DNA from: Bradyrhizobium sp. Gha
GTDB taxonomy: Bacteria; Pseudomonadota; Alphaproteobacteria; Rhizobiales; Xanthobacteraceae
Reading direction: 5' to 3'
Length of the DNA stretch: 64,000 nt
Assembly: GCF_900113735.1 (NCBI RefSeq)
Contig: NZ_FOQM01000012.1
Location: 1 to 64,000, forward strand
Part shown: positions 36,730 to 48,487 of the stretch, piece by piece
How positions within the stretch are numbered: position 1 is the first letter of the stretch
Layout: each line of letters opens with the position of its first letter
The notes under the pieces: generated by a model
Told to the model about the DNA's origin: nothing
Databases searched by the model: none
What the model saw: the letters and a program-made list of their open reading frames with translations, nothing else
Made by a program: the position numbers and the translations under genes

Positions 36730-39700
36730 TTACGAAAGTCGCGCGGTGGTCGCACGACGCAGAGATGCGCCGAGCGCATCGATACGCATGTCGATTTCGG
36801 TCGCAGCCGCTAGAACTAGATTAAGGGCGCTTTCATCGGTCTCGCCTGCTTCGCCCCTGCCGCGACGTGCCAGCATTTTGCCGCGTTGGGCCACCCAGGA
36901 CGCGTAGATCAGCGGCTCCTCGGCCATGCGAACAAGCAGTGCATCGGCGTGCCTGTCGACCTCGTTCCAATCCTCCAACAGCAGGGCTCTTTCGATGCCG
37001 TAGCGTCGAAACCAAAAATGGTTGTGGCCGACGGATCCCCGCTCGAGCAGCCCTTCCGCAGCGCCGAGAGCGGCCTCCTGGTCGCTTCGCTGCTCCTCCA
37101 GTAAGGCAAGGAGACCTAAAACGATCGGGCCCACAAAACCGGGGCCGGTCTCCTCCGATATGTCCCGACCTCGACGAGCGAGCGCCAAGGCCTCCCCCCT
37201 CAGCCCCTTTGCCAATGCAACCTCCGCGCAATGACACAGAATGACGGCCTCGTATCGCCGCGCCTTCAGCGTGCGCGCCAGTTCCAGCGCCTGGGGTTGC
37301 ACCTTGTCGGCCTCGGAATACCGGCCCGCCGCGGTCAGGCAGAAACCGATCGAGTGTATGGCGAACATCTCTGCATGCCGATTGCCGATCCTCACGGCGA
37401 CCTCCATCGCCGTGCGCATATCTTCCAGTGCGAGATCAAACGCGCAGGTATAGATCCGACAATGTCCCATCATGACGCGGTTAGGCACCCCGATCCGGGT
37501 CAGGCCATGTGCTTCGCAGAGATCAACACAGTCGACAAAGTGACGAAGCGCCGTCGCCATTCGACAATCCATGTACTGCGCGTCCGCGAGACCGCTCAAG
37601 GCACGGGCTTGCCATTCCGGCGAATCCACACCTCGCGCGGCTTGCAGAGCCAACTCGTGTTCGCTGCGGCACTCGACCAACTGTCCGCGCGCAAAATGCA
37701 GATTGCCCCTGATGTAGTGGATCTCCGCCAGCGCACGATTGTCGTCACGAGAGCTGGCCAGGGGTTCAGCCTCGGCCAACGCAGAAAGGGCGTTGTCGAG
37801 GCGCGCGGTCAATCGATTGGACGCAGCACAGCCGATCAGAGCGCGGCACCGGTCAGCCTCATCAGCGGATTCGGATAATGCCCTGAGATAGGCGTCCAGA
37901 GCCTCGGTGCCTCGACCGGCATCCTGCTGAAGATCGCCCAGCAGAATAGCGAGCTCAAATCCTTCACGCCCTCGACTGGCAAGGGAAAGGCCGCGTGCCG
38001 CAAGATTTATGGCCTGATCGTGCCGAAACAGGCTTGCCTGCATTCTTGCCGCAGCAAAATAGGCGCGCGGGGCCGCTGCATCGCCGGCGCGGTCCAGGTG
38101 CTCGGCCCGTAATACCGGATCATCGGCGAAAATCGCCGCAGCGGCAGCGTGCAATTCCCGCTTGCGCGCGTTGGTGAGCGAGCCGTAGACACCCTCACGC
38201 ACCAGGGCATGGGCAAACGACAGCCCGTCGCGCGTCGGGCGCAAGAGCACGTTCCGCACCAACGTATCGCAGACAAAATGCGGCTCCTGCAGCAGCGTCC
38301 TGAGTTGAGGCAGATTGAAGCGCTGGCCGAGCACTGACGCTGCCTGGATGGCGCGCCTGTCGTGGGGGGAAAGCAGATCGGTGCGGGCTAGCACGACACT
38401 CTGAATCGACGCAGGGAGACGTCCATCGGTCAGGTCACCCGCGCCCCGAAGCAGTTGCTCGAGGAAAAGAGGATTGCCGCCCGCCCGCTCGACGCATTGG
38501 TCGGCGAATGTCGAGACGTCGATGAAACGCCGCGCGATCGACCTCGCATCCTCAGGCGATAGCGGAGCGAGATCGATCGTAACCACCGTCCCCTCGCCGG
38601 CCATGCTGCGCCAGTGACCATCGAGCTTGTCACCCTCCAGCCGCGAGGTCATCACAAGTACCGTCCGACTCAGCGCGGTGGCGCGACTTACCGCGGCCAA
38701 AAGGCTGAGTGTATCGGGATCGGCCCAGTGCACGTCTTCGACTGCGATGAGAAGTGGCCGGCGGTCTGCCGCGGACTTTACCAGCGCGGTGACCACGCGC
38801 TCCTTGCCGTGGGTTCGTGCTGCGGAATCCATCGCCTCATAGAGCTTTCGGGTCGCGTCAGAGTGCCGTATCTCGAGTAAATCCTGCAGATAGAGCGCGT
38901 CGTCCTGACGCAGTTGCGATTCCTGCTGCAGTTTTTCGATCGCGCTTTCGGCGACATCCACGGTCGTATTGGCCCCAAGTCCCAAAAGACTGGCAACCAC
39001 GGTGCGCACGGCGCCATGCCCGCGCGCGGTGCCGAAGTCGAGAACAAAGCCGGCTGTGCAAGTCATGCCGGATTTTGCGGCCACTGATTGCAATTCATCC
39101 ATGAGCCGCGTTTTACCGATACCGGCCTCACCTCTGATCAGCAGGGTCGTACCGGACGAACCGTTGATGCATGCATCCAGCACCGCCCGGAGTTGACCGA
39201 GCTCGGAGCGGCGGCCGACCAATGCGTGGACGTCCGGAGCCGCGCTTCTCATTGCCGTTGGTCGCCAGGCCTTGATGCGATTTTCGACACCCTTCAGCGC
39301 CAGCGGACCCACAGCTTCGTACATAACGACATGGTTCGTTGCCTGGTAGACTGCATCGGAAACCAGGGTTTCGCCGCCGGTTGCCCGGTCCAGCAGACGC
39401 GCGGCGACGTTCGCGGCTTCGCCGGTCACGGTGTAGCGGCGGTGATGTTGGCTTCCCACCGAACTCGCCATGACCTCGCCAGCCGCAATGCCGATGTGAA
39501 CGGCGAGGGTCGAAGGCAGGCCGGAGGCGAGCGCCGGAACGGAAGCCTGTATCTCCAAAGCGGCGCGGACCGCCCGCTCGGCATCATTGCCCCGGGCCAG
39601 CGGCGCACCGAACAGCCCCATTGCCGCGTCACCTATGTGCTTGTCGATCGTTCCTCCGAAGCGGTCAACCGTTGCATCGACGAGCGCAAAAAAGCGCTCC

Positions 39701-39990
39701 AGCAAAGCATGCACCTCTTCGGGGTCCAGCACAGAGGAGAGGCGCGTATAGCCGACAAGATCGCAGAACAACACCGTAACCGGACGGCGATCTCCCTCAG
39801 GTTCGGCAAGGGCTGTCCCCTTTGCGCCGGCATTGATTTCGACAAGCCCGCGACCGCATCCCCCGCAAAAACGCGCCGCAGCCTCGTTCGCAAAGCCACA
39901 ATCGCCGCAGAGCTCCGGCAAGGCGGAGCCGCATGACGCACAGAATTTGCGTCCATCCCGATTTTCGTGTTCGCAACCGGCACACCGCAC
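36730..39990 (-). CDS. Double zinc-ribbon, class III cyclase and AAA-ATPase/TPR regulator
   Basis: 1086 residues with a GTG start and a GGAGGG site upstream. Two zinc ribbons (C3, C6, C17, C20; C28, C31, C42, C45) are followed by a class III nucleotidyl cyclase domain (about 70-240: VTVLFCDLVGYTRLS with the first metal Asp, IDKHIGDAAMGLFG with the second, and GEAANVAARL). Then an AAA_16-type ATPase (Walker A LIRGEAGIGKTRL, about 280) and a ~450-residue helical TPR-like region. The catalytic residues of the cyclase appear complete. This adenylate cyclase/ATPase layout is common in bradyrhizobia and resembles signal-transducing STAND proteins. It is monocistronic; the ligand is unknown. Confidence 0.9.
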   Translation of the reverse strand: MRCAGCEHENRDGRKFCASCGSALPELCGDCGFANEAAARFCGGCGRGLVEINAGAKGTALAEPEGDRRPVTVLFCDLVGYTRLSSVLDPEEVHALLERFFALVDATVDRFGGTIDKHIGDAAMGLFGAPLARGNDAERAVRAALEIQASVPALASGLPSTLAVHIGIAAGEVMASSVGSQHHRRYTVTGEAANVAARLLDRATGGETLVSDAVYQATNHVVMYEAVGPLALKGVENRIKAWRPTAMRSAAPDVHALVGRRSELGQLRAVLDACINGSSGTTLLIRGEAGIGKTRLMDELQSVAAKSGMTCTAGFVLDFGTARGHGAVRTVVASLLGLGANTTVDVAESAIEKLQQESQLRQDDALYLQDLLEIRHSDATRKLYEAMDSAARTHGKERVVTALVKSAADRRPLLIAVEDVHWADPDTLSLLAAVSRATALSRTVLVMTSRLEGDKLDGHWRSMAGEGTVVTIDLAPLSPEDARSIARRFIDVSTFADQCVERAGGNPLFLEQLLRGAGDLTDGRLPASIQSVVLARTDLLSPHDRRAIQAASVLGQRFNLPQLRTLLQEPHFVCDTLVRNVLLRPTRDGLSFAHALVREGVYGSLTNARKRELHAAAAAIFADDPVLRAEHLDRAGDAAAPRAYFAAARMQASLFRHDQAINLAARGLSLASRGREGFELAILLGDLQQDAGRGTEALDAYLRALSESADEADRCRALIGCAASNRLTARLDNALSALAEAEPLASSRDDNRALAEIHYIRGNLHFARGQLVECRSEHELALQAARGVDSPEWQARALSGLADAQYMDCRMATALRHFVDCVDLCEAHGLTRIGVPNRVMMGHCRIYTCAFDLALEDMRTAMEVAVRIGNRHAEMFAIHSIGFCLTAAGRYSEADKVQPQALELARTLKARRYEAVILCHCAEVALAKGLRGEALALARRGRDISEETGPGFVGPIVLGLLALLEEQRSDQEAALGAAEGLLERGSVGHNHFWFRRYGIERALLLEDWNEVDRHADALLVRMAEEPLIYASWVAQRGKMLARRGRGEAGETDESALNLVLAAATEIDMRIDALGASLRRATTARLS

Positions 39991-40493
39991 GGCGTCAGGT
40001 CCCTCCCGCGAGAGTGAGCCCTCTCACCGCAAGGCCAAAGGCGGATGCTCAATCGCCCAAGACGCTGCGACTTCCGGATCAACCATAGCACTTTCAGGAC
40101 GTTCTGACCGACCAGGGCGAATATCCAATGCTTCTCAGACGTCACCTGACATGAACGTGTATCTCTGCCGAGGACAGCAAGGCGGGCATTTGTGCGATTG
40201 TACGCTGCCAACTCATGAAATTACGTAATTTCTTCAAATAGATAAGAGAATGAGCAAGACCGCGGGTAACCGCGTGGCTGAGCGGCCCCAAATACGCATG
40301 GTCCGCTAGTGAATCCATCGGCTTAGCTGACAAACTGTCGGACGTAGTAGAGCAAGGGACCGAGCTTGCGCATTACGACCGGGAGCGACAACCAACAGCT
40401 AAGGGATTCCCGGGCCGACCTGGGGCTACTCCAGAATCTTTGACGAGCTGATTGATTAGGTCGTCGCCCGAACCCGAGCCGTACGATGCCTCT
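39991..40493. other. 503-base intergenic region, no gene seen
   Basis: Neither strand has a frame with convincing coding character, and no tRNA, repeat or strong hairpin is visible. It contains the upstream region of the cyclase/ATPase gene and the downstream region of mctP. The section 40200-40330 is AT-richer. Confidence 0.5.
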
Positions 40494-42047
40494 TCAAGTC
40501 CGCAGCGGCGCCCGGTATTCGGCCGCGAGCGTCTCATCGGCCGAAGTGCGGCTGACCAGATTGAACAGCGGCGTGAGGACGAGCGTCAGAACGAGGTTGA
40601 GGACCACGGCGTACAGCGCCGAATAACCGGGAAAGGTGAAGCCGCCGACCGCAAGAGCATAGGTCGGAGTGAGGTTTGCGGCGATGAACATCGCGCTGCC
40701 TGCGACGATTCCCGCGGCCCATCCGATGAGGAGCGCCCAATCGTTGAACCAGCGCGTGTAGACGCCGAGCATCACGGCAGGGAGCGTCTGGATGATCCAG
40801 ATTCCGCCGAGGAGCTGCAGGTAGATCGCAAATTTCGATGGCACGAACACGATGAAGGCCAGCGCGCCGAACTTGACGATGAGCGACACCCACTTTGCCA
40901 TCTGCGCCTCCTGCTTGTCGGTGGGCGCCCCGTTGATGAATTCGCGGTGAATGTTGCGCGTGTAGAGATTGGCGGCTGCGATCGACATGATCGCGGCCGG
41001 CACGAGCGCTCCGATGCCAATGGCCGCAAAGGCAATGCCGACGAACCATGACGGGAAGCTGTGCAGGAACAGGGCCGGCACCGCGAAATTGTTGCCGAAC
41101 TGCTTGAAGCCGGTCGCATATTCGGGAAGCGAGCCGACGCCCGCGGCAATTGCGAAGAAGCCGACCAGCGCAAGCAGGCCAAGCATGAATGAATAGGCCG
41201 GCAGAAGGGCCGCGTTGCGCCTGACGGCATGTCCGCTGCTGGCGCTCAGGATGCCCGTGATCGAATGGGGGTAGAGGAAAAGCGCCAGCGCCGATCCGAG
41301 CGCCAGCGTCGCGTAGGCGCCGTACGCGCCGGTGGTGTCGGCGCCGGGCGAAGCCAGCAGCAGTTTCGAGGCCGGTACAGCAGCAAAGATCTTCTCAAAG
41401 CCGCCAAGCTGGATGGGAACGGCGACGATTGCCGCGAAAGCCGTGATGTAGATCAGGATGTCCTTGACGATGGCAATCGACGCGGGGGCCCGTAATCCGC
41501 TCGAATAGGTGAAGGCTGCGAGAATGATGAACGCGAGCAGCAACGGCAGATCGCCGGTGTAACCTTCGCCGGAAACGCCCATTGCTCCGATCACGACCTG
41601 AAGCCCGACGAGCTGAAGCGCAATATAGGGCAACGTCGCGACGATGCCGGTGACCGCCATCGCCAGCGCGAGCCAGCGGTTGCCGAAGCGCCCGCGAACG
41701 AAGTCGGCGGCCGTGATGTAGTTGTGCCGGTGGCAGACGTACCAAAGCCGCGGGAAAGCCAGGAAGAGAATGGGATAGGCAATGATGGTATATGGAACAG
41801 CAAAGAAGGCGACCGCGCCGGCCCCGAAAGCCAGCGCCGGAACGGCTATGAAGGTATAGGCGGTGTAAAGGTCGCCCCCGATCAGGAACCAGGTGACGAC
41901 TGTCCCGAAGCGACGTCCGCCGAGTCCCCATTCGTGCAACTGATCGAGGTCGCCCTTGCGCCACCGCGCCGCGGCAAAGCCCAGCCACGTGATCAGGCCA
42001 AACAGCACCAGGAAGATGATCAAGGCGGTCCAGTTGACGTCCTGCAC
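40494..42047 (-). CDS. mctP: Sodium:solute symporter, monocarboxylate permease type
   Basis: 517 residues with about 13 membrane helices, of the SSF family. It shows GLGGRRFGTVVTWFLIGGD and YTAYTFIAVPALAFG near the start and AAIMSIAAANLYTRNI, features of MctP, which carries lactate, pyruvate and other monocarboxylates in rhizobia. The small DUF3311 gene 63 bases upstream is the usual partner of such transporters. Substrate is inferred from the family. Confidence 0.85.
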   Translation of the reverse strand: MQDVNWTALIIFLVLFGLITWLGFAAARWRKGDLDQLHEWGLGGRRFGTVVTWFLIGGDLYTAYTFIAVPALAFGAGAVAFFAVPYTIIAYPILFLAFPRLWYVCHRHNYITAADFVRGRFGNRWLALAMAVTGIVATLPYIALQLVGLQVVIGAMGVSGEGYTGDLPLLLAFIILAAFTYSSGLRAPASIAIVKDILIYITAFAAIVAVPIQLGGFEKIFAAVPASKLLLASPGADTTGAYGAYATLALGSALALFLYPHSITGILSASSGHAVRRNAALLPAYSFMLGLLALVGFFAIAAGVGSLPEYATGFKQFGNNFAVPALFLHSFPSWFVGIAFAAIGIGALVPAAIMSIAAANLYTRNIHREFINGAPTDKQEAQMAKWVSLIVKFGALAFIVFVPSKFAIYLQLLGGIWIIQTLPAVMLGVYTRWFNDWALLIGWAAGIVAGSAMFIAANLTPTYALAVGGFTFPGYSALYAVVLNLVLTLVLTPLFNLVSRTSADETLAAEYRAPLRT

Positions 42048-42110
42048 TGCAGTCCTCCCGATTGGCCCTCCTCGTTGTCGTCTTCCCTCTTGTGCGGTAG
42101 GGCCCGCGGT

Positions 42111-42362
42111 CTAATCGTCCGTCGCGAAATATACGATTGCGGTCAGGATGGCTCCAATGATGACCCAGAGAAGCTGGTACCAGTAGAAAAATGGGATGCC
42201 GATGAGTTCAGGTTCGGCCATGTTGTAAAACGGTGGCCAGAGAACGGCGATGAACTGGATGAGCAGGAGCAGGTACCACCAGCTCCATCCGGCGCGCACG
42301 CCGTCCAATCGGCCAGGGGCTGCTTCCCGCATGCCTTGTCTCGAACCGACGCCATTCGACAT
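42111..42362 (-). CDS. DUF3311 small membrane protein (symporter partner)
   Basis: 83 residues with two helices (WSWWYLLLLIQFIAVLWPPF and YWYQLLWVIIGAILTAIVYF) linked by PFYNMAEPELIGIP, the DUF3311 hallmark. GGAGG lies six bases before the ATG at 42362. The genes for DUF3311 proteins lie next to SSF symporters (compare YhdT/PanF), implying a small accessory subunit. It precedes mctP. Confidence 0.9.
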   Translation of the reverse strand: MSNGVGSRQGMREAAPGRLDGVRAGWSWWYLLLLIQFIAVLWPPFYNMAEPELIGIPFFYWYQLLWVIIGAILTAIVYFATDD

Positions 42363-42500
42363 GGAGGCCTCCTTCATCGAGGTGCGCCGCCGTCGGTGTA
42401 ACGCATCGCCTGTTCCCGGGTTCCATCCCACTTTCGCCGACTTCTTTGATCGTGCGAAGAAAAGCGCCGCCGCAATCGGCGGCTCAAGCTTGCGATCCTC

Positions 42501-43277
42501 TCATGACCGGCGAAACGGACTCACGGCGATGCCGGCGCGATCGATACGCAGGAAGCTCTGCGGCGGAACGGAGTCCCAGCCGGTATTCGCGTCGTCGATC
42601 GGCTCGGACACGATGAGCGCATCGCGTCCGGACCCGCGCGTGTTGACGTAGAGCGTCGGCGGGCGCAGATCGCTGGCATAGCGGATCGCATAGAGCTTCT
42701 CGCCGTCCGACATCGCGGCGGTGAGCCGCAACGGTTCATTGACCGCGCTCGCGGCCATCTGCTGCTCGATCAAGTCGATAACCGCAGCGAACGCGCCCTC
42801 GGCATCGGATGCAAACCCGAACGCCAGCAGGAGAAGGAAGATCACTTCGCTGTCGGTCGTGCCGTGGCGACTGGCGTAGTGGTCGTCAGGGATATGCGCT
42901 TCCAGGGCGCGGCGTACGCGTTGCCAGCCGCCGATCTGGCCATTGTGCATGAAAAGATAACGATCCGCCGCGAAGGGATGACAGTTGTTGCGGATGGTCG
43001 CAGTGCCGGTCGCAGCACGCACATGCGCGAGAAACAGCGAGGAACGAATCTGGTGCGCGATCGACAGCAGGTTCTCGTCGCTCCAGGCGGGCCGCACGTC
43101 GCGAAACAGGCCGGGCCGCTCGCGTTCGCCGTACCAGCCGACCCCGAAACCGTCTGCGTTGACCTCGGACTTGGCCTCGCGGCAATGGCGGCTTTGAGCG
43201 ATCAGGCTCTGGCACGGCTTTGCGATGAAGTCCTCAAGGAAGACCGGCGTGCCCAGATAGGCCAACCATCGGCACAT
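42501..43277 (-). CDS. Class II glutamine amidotransferase (EgtC/YafJ-like)
   Basis: 258 residues. The N-terminal nucleophile is Cys2 (MCRWLAYLG), exposed by Met removal; conserved segments are NADGFGVGWYG, LAHVRAATG and NNCHPFAADRYLFMHNG. It should hydrolyse a gamma-glutamyl amide. EgtC family members act in ergothioneine synthesis, but no egtB/egtD genes are nearby, so the substrate is open. It is 30 bases downstream of the DUF6356-like gene and probably in the same transcript. Confidence 0.9.
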   Translation of the reverse strand: MCRWLAYLGTPVFLEDFIAKPCQSLIAQSRHCREAKSEVNADGFGVGWYGERERPGLFRDVRPAWSDENLLSIAHQIRSSLFLAHVRAATGTATIRNNCHPFAADRYLFMHNGQIGGWQRVRRALEAHIPDDHYASRHGTTDSEVIFLLLLAFGFASDAEGAFAAVIDLIEQQMAASAVNEPLRLTAAMSDGEKLYAIRYASDLRPPTLYVNTRGSGRDALIVSEPIDDANTGWDSVPPQSFLRIDRAGIAVSPFRRS

Positions 43278-43307
43278 GTTGCTTCCCCGGCTCCCGATCG
43301 CGACCGG

Positions 43308-43541
43308 CTACTCGGCCGACTGGAGCGTGCGGCCGCGGCGCGCGATGCGCTCGTGCATCTGCCGGATCATGCGGCTGGCGGTGGTCTCGAACAGGCAGGG
43401 GATGAGGGCGTGCACCAGCGCCGCCAATGCGGCGCCGAACAGGCGCGCCGCGAAGCCGGACGCGACCAGGAAATGCTCGCCATAGGACTCATCGACGCTT
43501 TCAGGATGGGACAGAAATAGCCGGTGCAGGGTGGTTTGCAT
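43308..43541 (-). CDS. DUF6356-like small membrane-associated protein
   Basis: 77 residues: MQTTLHRLFLSHPESVDESYGEHFLVA, then a hydrophobic segment (GAALAALVHALIPCLF) and a basic tail with MHERIARR. The HPESVDESYGEH motif is typical of a small family (DUF6356) found next to other envelope genes. TGGAG lies eight bases before the ATG. The function is unknown. It is first in a two-gene unit with the amidotransferase. Confidence 0.8.
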   Translation of the reverse strand: MQTTLHRLFLSHPESVDESYGEHFLVASGFAARLFGAALAALVHALIPCLFETTASRMIRQMHERIARRGRTLQSAE

Positions 43542-43618
43542 GCGGGACTCCAGGGCGCGGTTGCGCCTTCGATCCCTAGTGGATTCGAGCCAAGAAGATG
43601 TCCCAAACATCACGCTAT

Positions 43619-43649
43619 TTGCCGTCTTTTGGTTGAATTTGGACGACAA
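43619..43649. promoter_or_regulatory. Candidate Lrp/AsnC operator in a divergent promoter region
   Basis: TTGCCGTC and GACGACAA form an imperfect inverted repeat (7 of 8) spaced by 15 bases, with AT-rich sequence between, ending 21 bases before the Lrp/AsnC start. It lies between the regulator and the divergent DUF6356-amidotransferase unit, as expected for an autoregulated local regulator. It is inferred, with no direct evidence. Confidence 0.4.
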
Positions 43650-43669
43650 TCTAACGTACTATTGGGATA

Positions 43670-44143
43670 ATGGATGAAACAGATCGCAAACTCCTCAACC
43701 TGATCCAGCATGACGCAGCCCTGTCGCTGGACGAGCTCAGCGAGCGGGCGGGGCTTTCCCGCAATGCCTGCTGGCGCCGCATCAAGCGGCTGGAAGATGA
43801 CGGCATCATCAAGGGCCGCGTGACGCTGCTCGATGCAAGCCGTATCAACGTCGGCCTGACCGCGTTCATCGCGCTGCGCACCACCGAGCACAGCGCGAGC
43901 TGGCTCGCGCAGTTTTCGAATGCCGTGCGCGACATTCCCGAGATCATCGGCGTCTACCGCATGACCGGCGATGTCGATTACCTGCTGCAGGCCGTCATCC
44001 CTGACGTTGCCGCCTATGACCGCCTCTACCAGCGCCTGATCGGGAGGATCACGCTCGCGGACGTATCCTCGTCATTCGTCATGCAGGAGATCAAGGCGAC
44101 GACGGTGCTGCCGCTCGACTATACGCCGGAGCGGCGCGGGTAA
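43670..44143 (+). CDS. Lrp/AsnC family transcriptional regulator
   Basis: 157 residues: an N-terminal winged HTH (MDETDRKLLNLIQHDAALSLDELSERAGLSRNACWRRIKRLED, positions 1-45) and a C-terminal RAM/AsnC ligand domain (about 65-145, VGLTAFIALRTTEHSASWLAQF). These form octamers that respond to an amino acid. It is divergent from the DUF6356-amidotransferase unit, which it may control. Confidence 0.95.
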   Translation: MDETDRKLLNLIQHDAALSLDELSERAGLSRNACWRRIKRLEDDGIIKGRVTLLDASRINVGLTAFIALRTTEHSASWLAQFSNAVRDIPEIIGVYRMTGDVDYLLQAVIPDVAAYDRLYQRLIGRITLADVSSSFVMQEIKATTVLPLDYTPERRG

Positions 44144-44273
44144 AGTCGTGGCATCCGGCTGGGGGTCTCATGCACACGATCGATCCGGTTCGCGCCATCA
44201 AACCGCCTGCGGAGTCCGGTTCACCTGAAAGCGATTGCCGCGCGAGTCTACGCAAAACCGTGACGGCGCCAGT

Positions 44274-46604
<2,331 letters not shown>

Positions 46605-46739
46605 TCCAAGGAACCTTTTCGGTATCCATGACTGCGGCCGGCTTAAGCCGGGTTAATTTTGTGGGAGATTTTGCGGCGTTCTTGACGGGGGCGTTGGCGG
46701 TTTGTTCTAACCATGCCCCTTGGTCCGGAGCCCGCCGAC

Positions 46740-47537
46740 ATGCCCATCAGAGTTGCCACCTGGAACGTGAATTCGGTCCGGCAGCGGATTGATCTCCTCC
46801 TGACCTGGTTGAGGGAGTGTCAGCCCGACATCGTCTGCCTGCAGGAGATCAAATGCGTGGACGAGGCCTTCCCGCGGCTGGAGATCGAGGCGCTTGGCTA
46901 CAACGTGGTGACGCACGGGCAGAAGACGTTCAACGGCGTCGCCCTGCTCTCCAAGCTCAAATTCGACGAGACCAAATCGGGCCTCGCAGGCGACGACGAG
47001 GATGCGCATGCCCGCTTCCTCGAGGGCGTGGTGACGCTCAAGTCTGGCGTGCTGCGCATCGCCTGTCTCTATCTGCCCAACGGCAATCCGGTCGGGACAG
47101 AGAAATATCCCTACAAGCTCAAATGGATGTCGCGGCTTCTTGAGTATTCGAAGGAGCGTCTTCAGACCGAGGAGCCGCTGATCCTCGCAGGCGACTTCAA
47201 CGTCATTCCGCACGCCCGCGACGTCCACAATCCCGCCGCCTGGACCGAGGACGCCCTGTTCAAGGCCGAGACACGGGAGAGCTTTCAGTCGCTGCTCGGC
47301 CTCGGCCTGACCGATGCCTTAAGAGCCGTCACCGACGAGGGCGGGCTCTACACCTTCTGGGATTACCAGGCCGGCGCCTGGCAGAAGAACCATGGCCTGC
47401 GCATCGACCATCTCTTGCTGTCGCCGCAGGCCAGCGACCGGCTCGCCAATGTCGGCATCGACAGCTATGTGCGGGCCTGGGAGAAGCCGTCCGACCACGT
47501 GCCGGTCTGGGCGGATCTGGATCTGGAGGCGGCGTAG
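46740..47537 (+). CDS. xthA: Exodeoxyribonuclease III
   Basis: 265 residues of the ExoIII/APE family: RVATWNVNSVRQR at the start, LQEIKCVDEAFP with the metal Glu, AGDFNVIPHARDVHNP with Asp/Asn, and the final SDHVPVWADLDL catalytic His. It repairs abasic sites and removes 3' blocks. ATG at 46740 is favoured by GGAG nine bases upstream; an in-frame ATG at 46713 is less likely. A type 4 repeat starts 11 bases after the stop. Confidence 0.95.
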   Translation: MPIRVATWNVNSVRQRIDLLLTWLRECQPDIVCLQEIKCVDEAFPRLEIEALGYNVVTHGQKTFNGVALLSKLKFDETKSGLAGDDEDAHARFLEGVVTLKSGVLRIACLYLPNGNPVGTEKYPYKLKWMSRLLEYSKERLQTEEPLILAGDFNVIPHARDVHNPAAWTEDALFKAETRESFQSLLGLGLTDALRAVTDEGGLYTFWDYQAGAWQKNHGLRIDHLLLSPQASDRLANVGIDSYVRAWEKPSDHVPVWADLDLEAA

Positions 47538-47548
47538 CCATCAGCGTC

Positions 47549-47650
47549 GTCATTCCCGGGCGGCTCGAAGAGCCGAACCTCAGGTGCGCAATTGCGCACC
47601 GGGGAATCTCGGGATTCCGGGCTCGATGCTTCGCATCGCCCCGGAATGAC
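47549..47650. repeat. Palindromic intergenic repeat (type 4)
   Basis: GTCATTCCCGGGCGGCTCGA on the left and GCATCGCCCCGGAATGAC on the right pair as outer arms. Inner hairpins GGCTCGAAGAGCC, GGTGCGCAATTGCGCACC and CGATGCTTCGCATCG lie in between. The element is between the converging xthA and exoR-like genes and is distinct from the three other intergenic repeats. Confidence 0.85.
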
Positions 47651-47662
47651 AGCGCAATGTTA

Positions 47663-48487
47663 TTATTCGCGGCGGCCCTGCACCCATTGCTCCAGCATTT
47701 GCAGGCACATGGCGCGGTCGTCGTTCGACGCCCTGGCGAAGGCGCGGTTGTAGTTTTCCTTGATCCAGATCTCGTCGGCGCCGGCGCTGTCACGCGCGAG
47801 CGTCAGCCACATCAGGCCGCGCGCGGCCTGCCGCGGCAGACGGTCGCCGTTGAACAGCATCTGGCCAAGCAGCGCCTGCGCCTCGTGCTGACCCTTCTGG
47901 GCGGCAAGGCCGAGCCAGCGCGCGCCGTAGCGGAAATCCTCGCGCGAGGCGTCCGGCGTCTTCAGATACAGCCGGGCGAGATCGTATTGGGCATCCGCGT
48001 TGCCGAAATAGGAGGCGGCATAGGAGAACATCTCCCGCGCCCTGTCAGGATCGGCCTTGACCTTCGAGTTCGGGATCCCGCTCAGATAATAGCGGCCAAG
48101 CGCCACGAAGGCATTGGCCACCACCTGCGCCTGCGGCGCCGAGGGGCTGTCCTCGGCATGCGCATTTGCGATCCGGGTGAAATAGTCGAAAGCACGCACG
48201 TCGTCCTGGGCCACGCCGTCGCCGCTGGCGTACATGCGGCCGAGCTTCCACTGCGCAATGGGGTGACCGCCCTCGGCGGCATATTGCAGGGCGCTGAGCG
48301 AGCTTTCCGGGGTCGCGACCGGCGGCACGGCTTTGCGCACAGCTCCTGCGGACCCGGGCAAACTGGTCACCACGGGGATGGTCGCATCTTTCGGATTGAC
48401 CGGCGCGCCGTCGAAGGCGAGCGCCGGCGCGGCCAGCGCGATAGCCCCCAACACAAACGCAACTATGGCACGCCTAGATGTCCGCAT
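47663..48487 (-). CDS. exoR: Sel1-repeat periplasmic protein, ExoR-like
   Basis: 274 residues. A signal peptide ([24 protein letters not shown]) precedes a mature start FDGAPVNP and four to five Sel1-like repeats: [19 protein letters not shown], then [15 protein letters not shown] and [17 protein letters not shown]. Layout, length (ExoR of Sinorhizobium is ~268) and spacing match ExoR, the periplasmic inhibitor of the ExoS-ChvI two-component system that controls exopolysaccharide and motility. The first 14 bases overlap the 3' end of ilvD, so it is probably translated from the ilvD transcript or a promoter within ilvD. Confidence 0.78.
   Translation of the reverse strand: MRTSRRAIVAFVLGAIALAAPALAFDGAPVNPKDATIPVVTSLPGSAGAVRKAVPPVATPESSLSALQYAAEGGHPIAQWKLGRMYASGDGVAQDDVRAFDYFTRIANAHAEDSPSAPQAQVVANAFVALGRYYLSGIPNSKVKADPDRAREMFSYAASYFGNADAQYDLARLYLKTPDASREDFRYGARWLGLAAQKGQHEAQALLGQMLFNGDRLPRQAARGLMWLTLARDSAGADEIWIKENYNRAFARASNDDRAMCLQMLEQWVQGRRE

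Noticed and set aside
40142-40333. Small minus-strand frame in the 39991-40493 gap
   Set aside because: There is no ribosome site, and composition is not coding-like.
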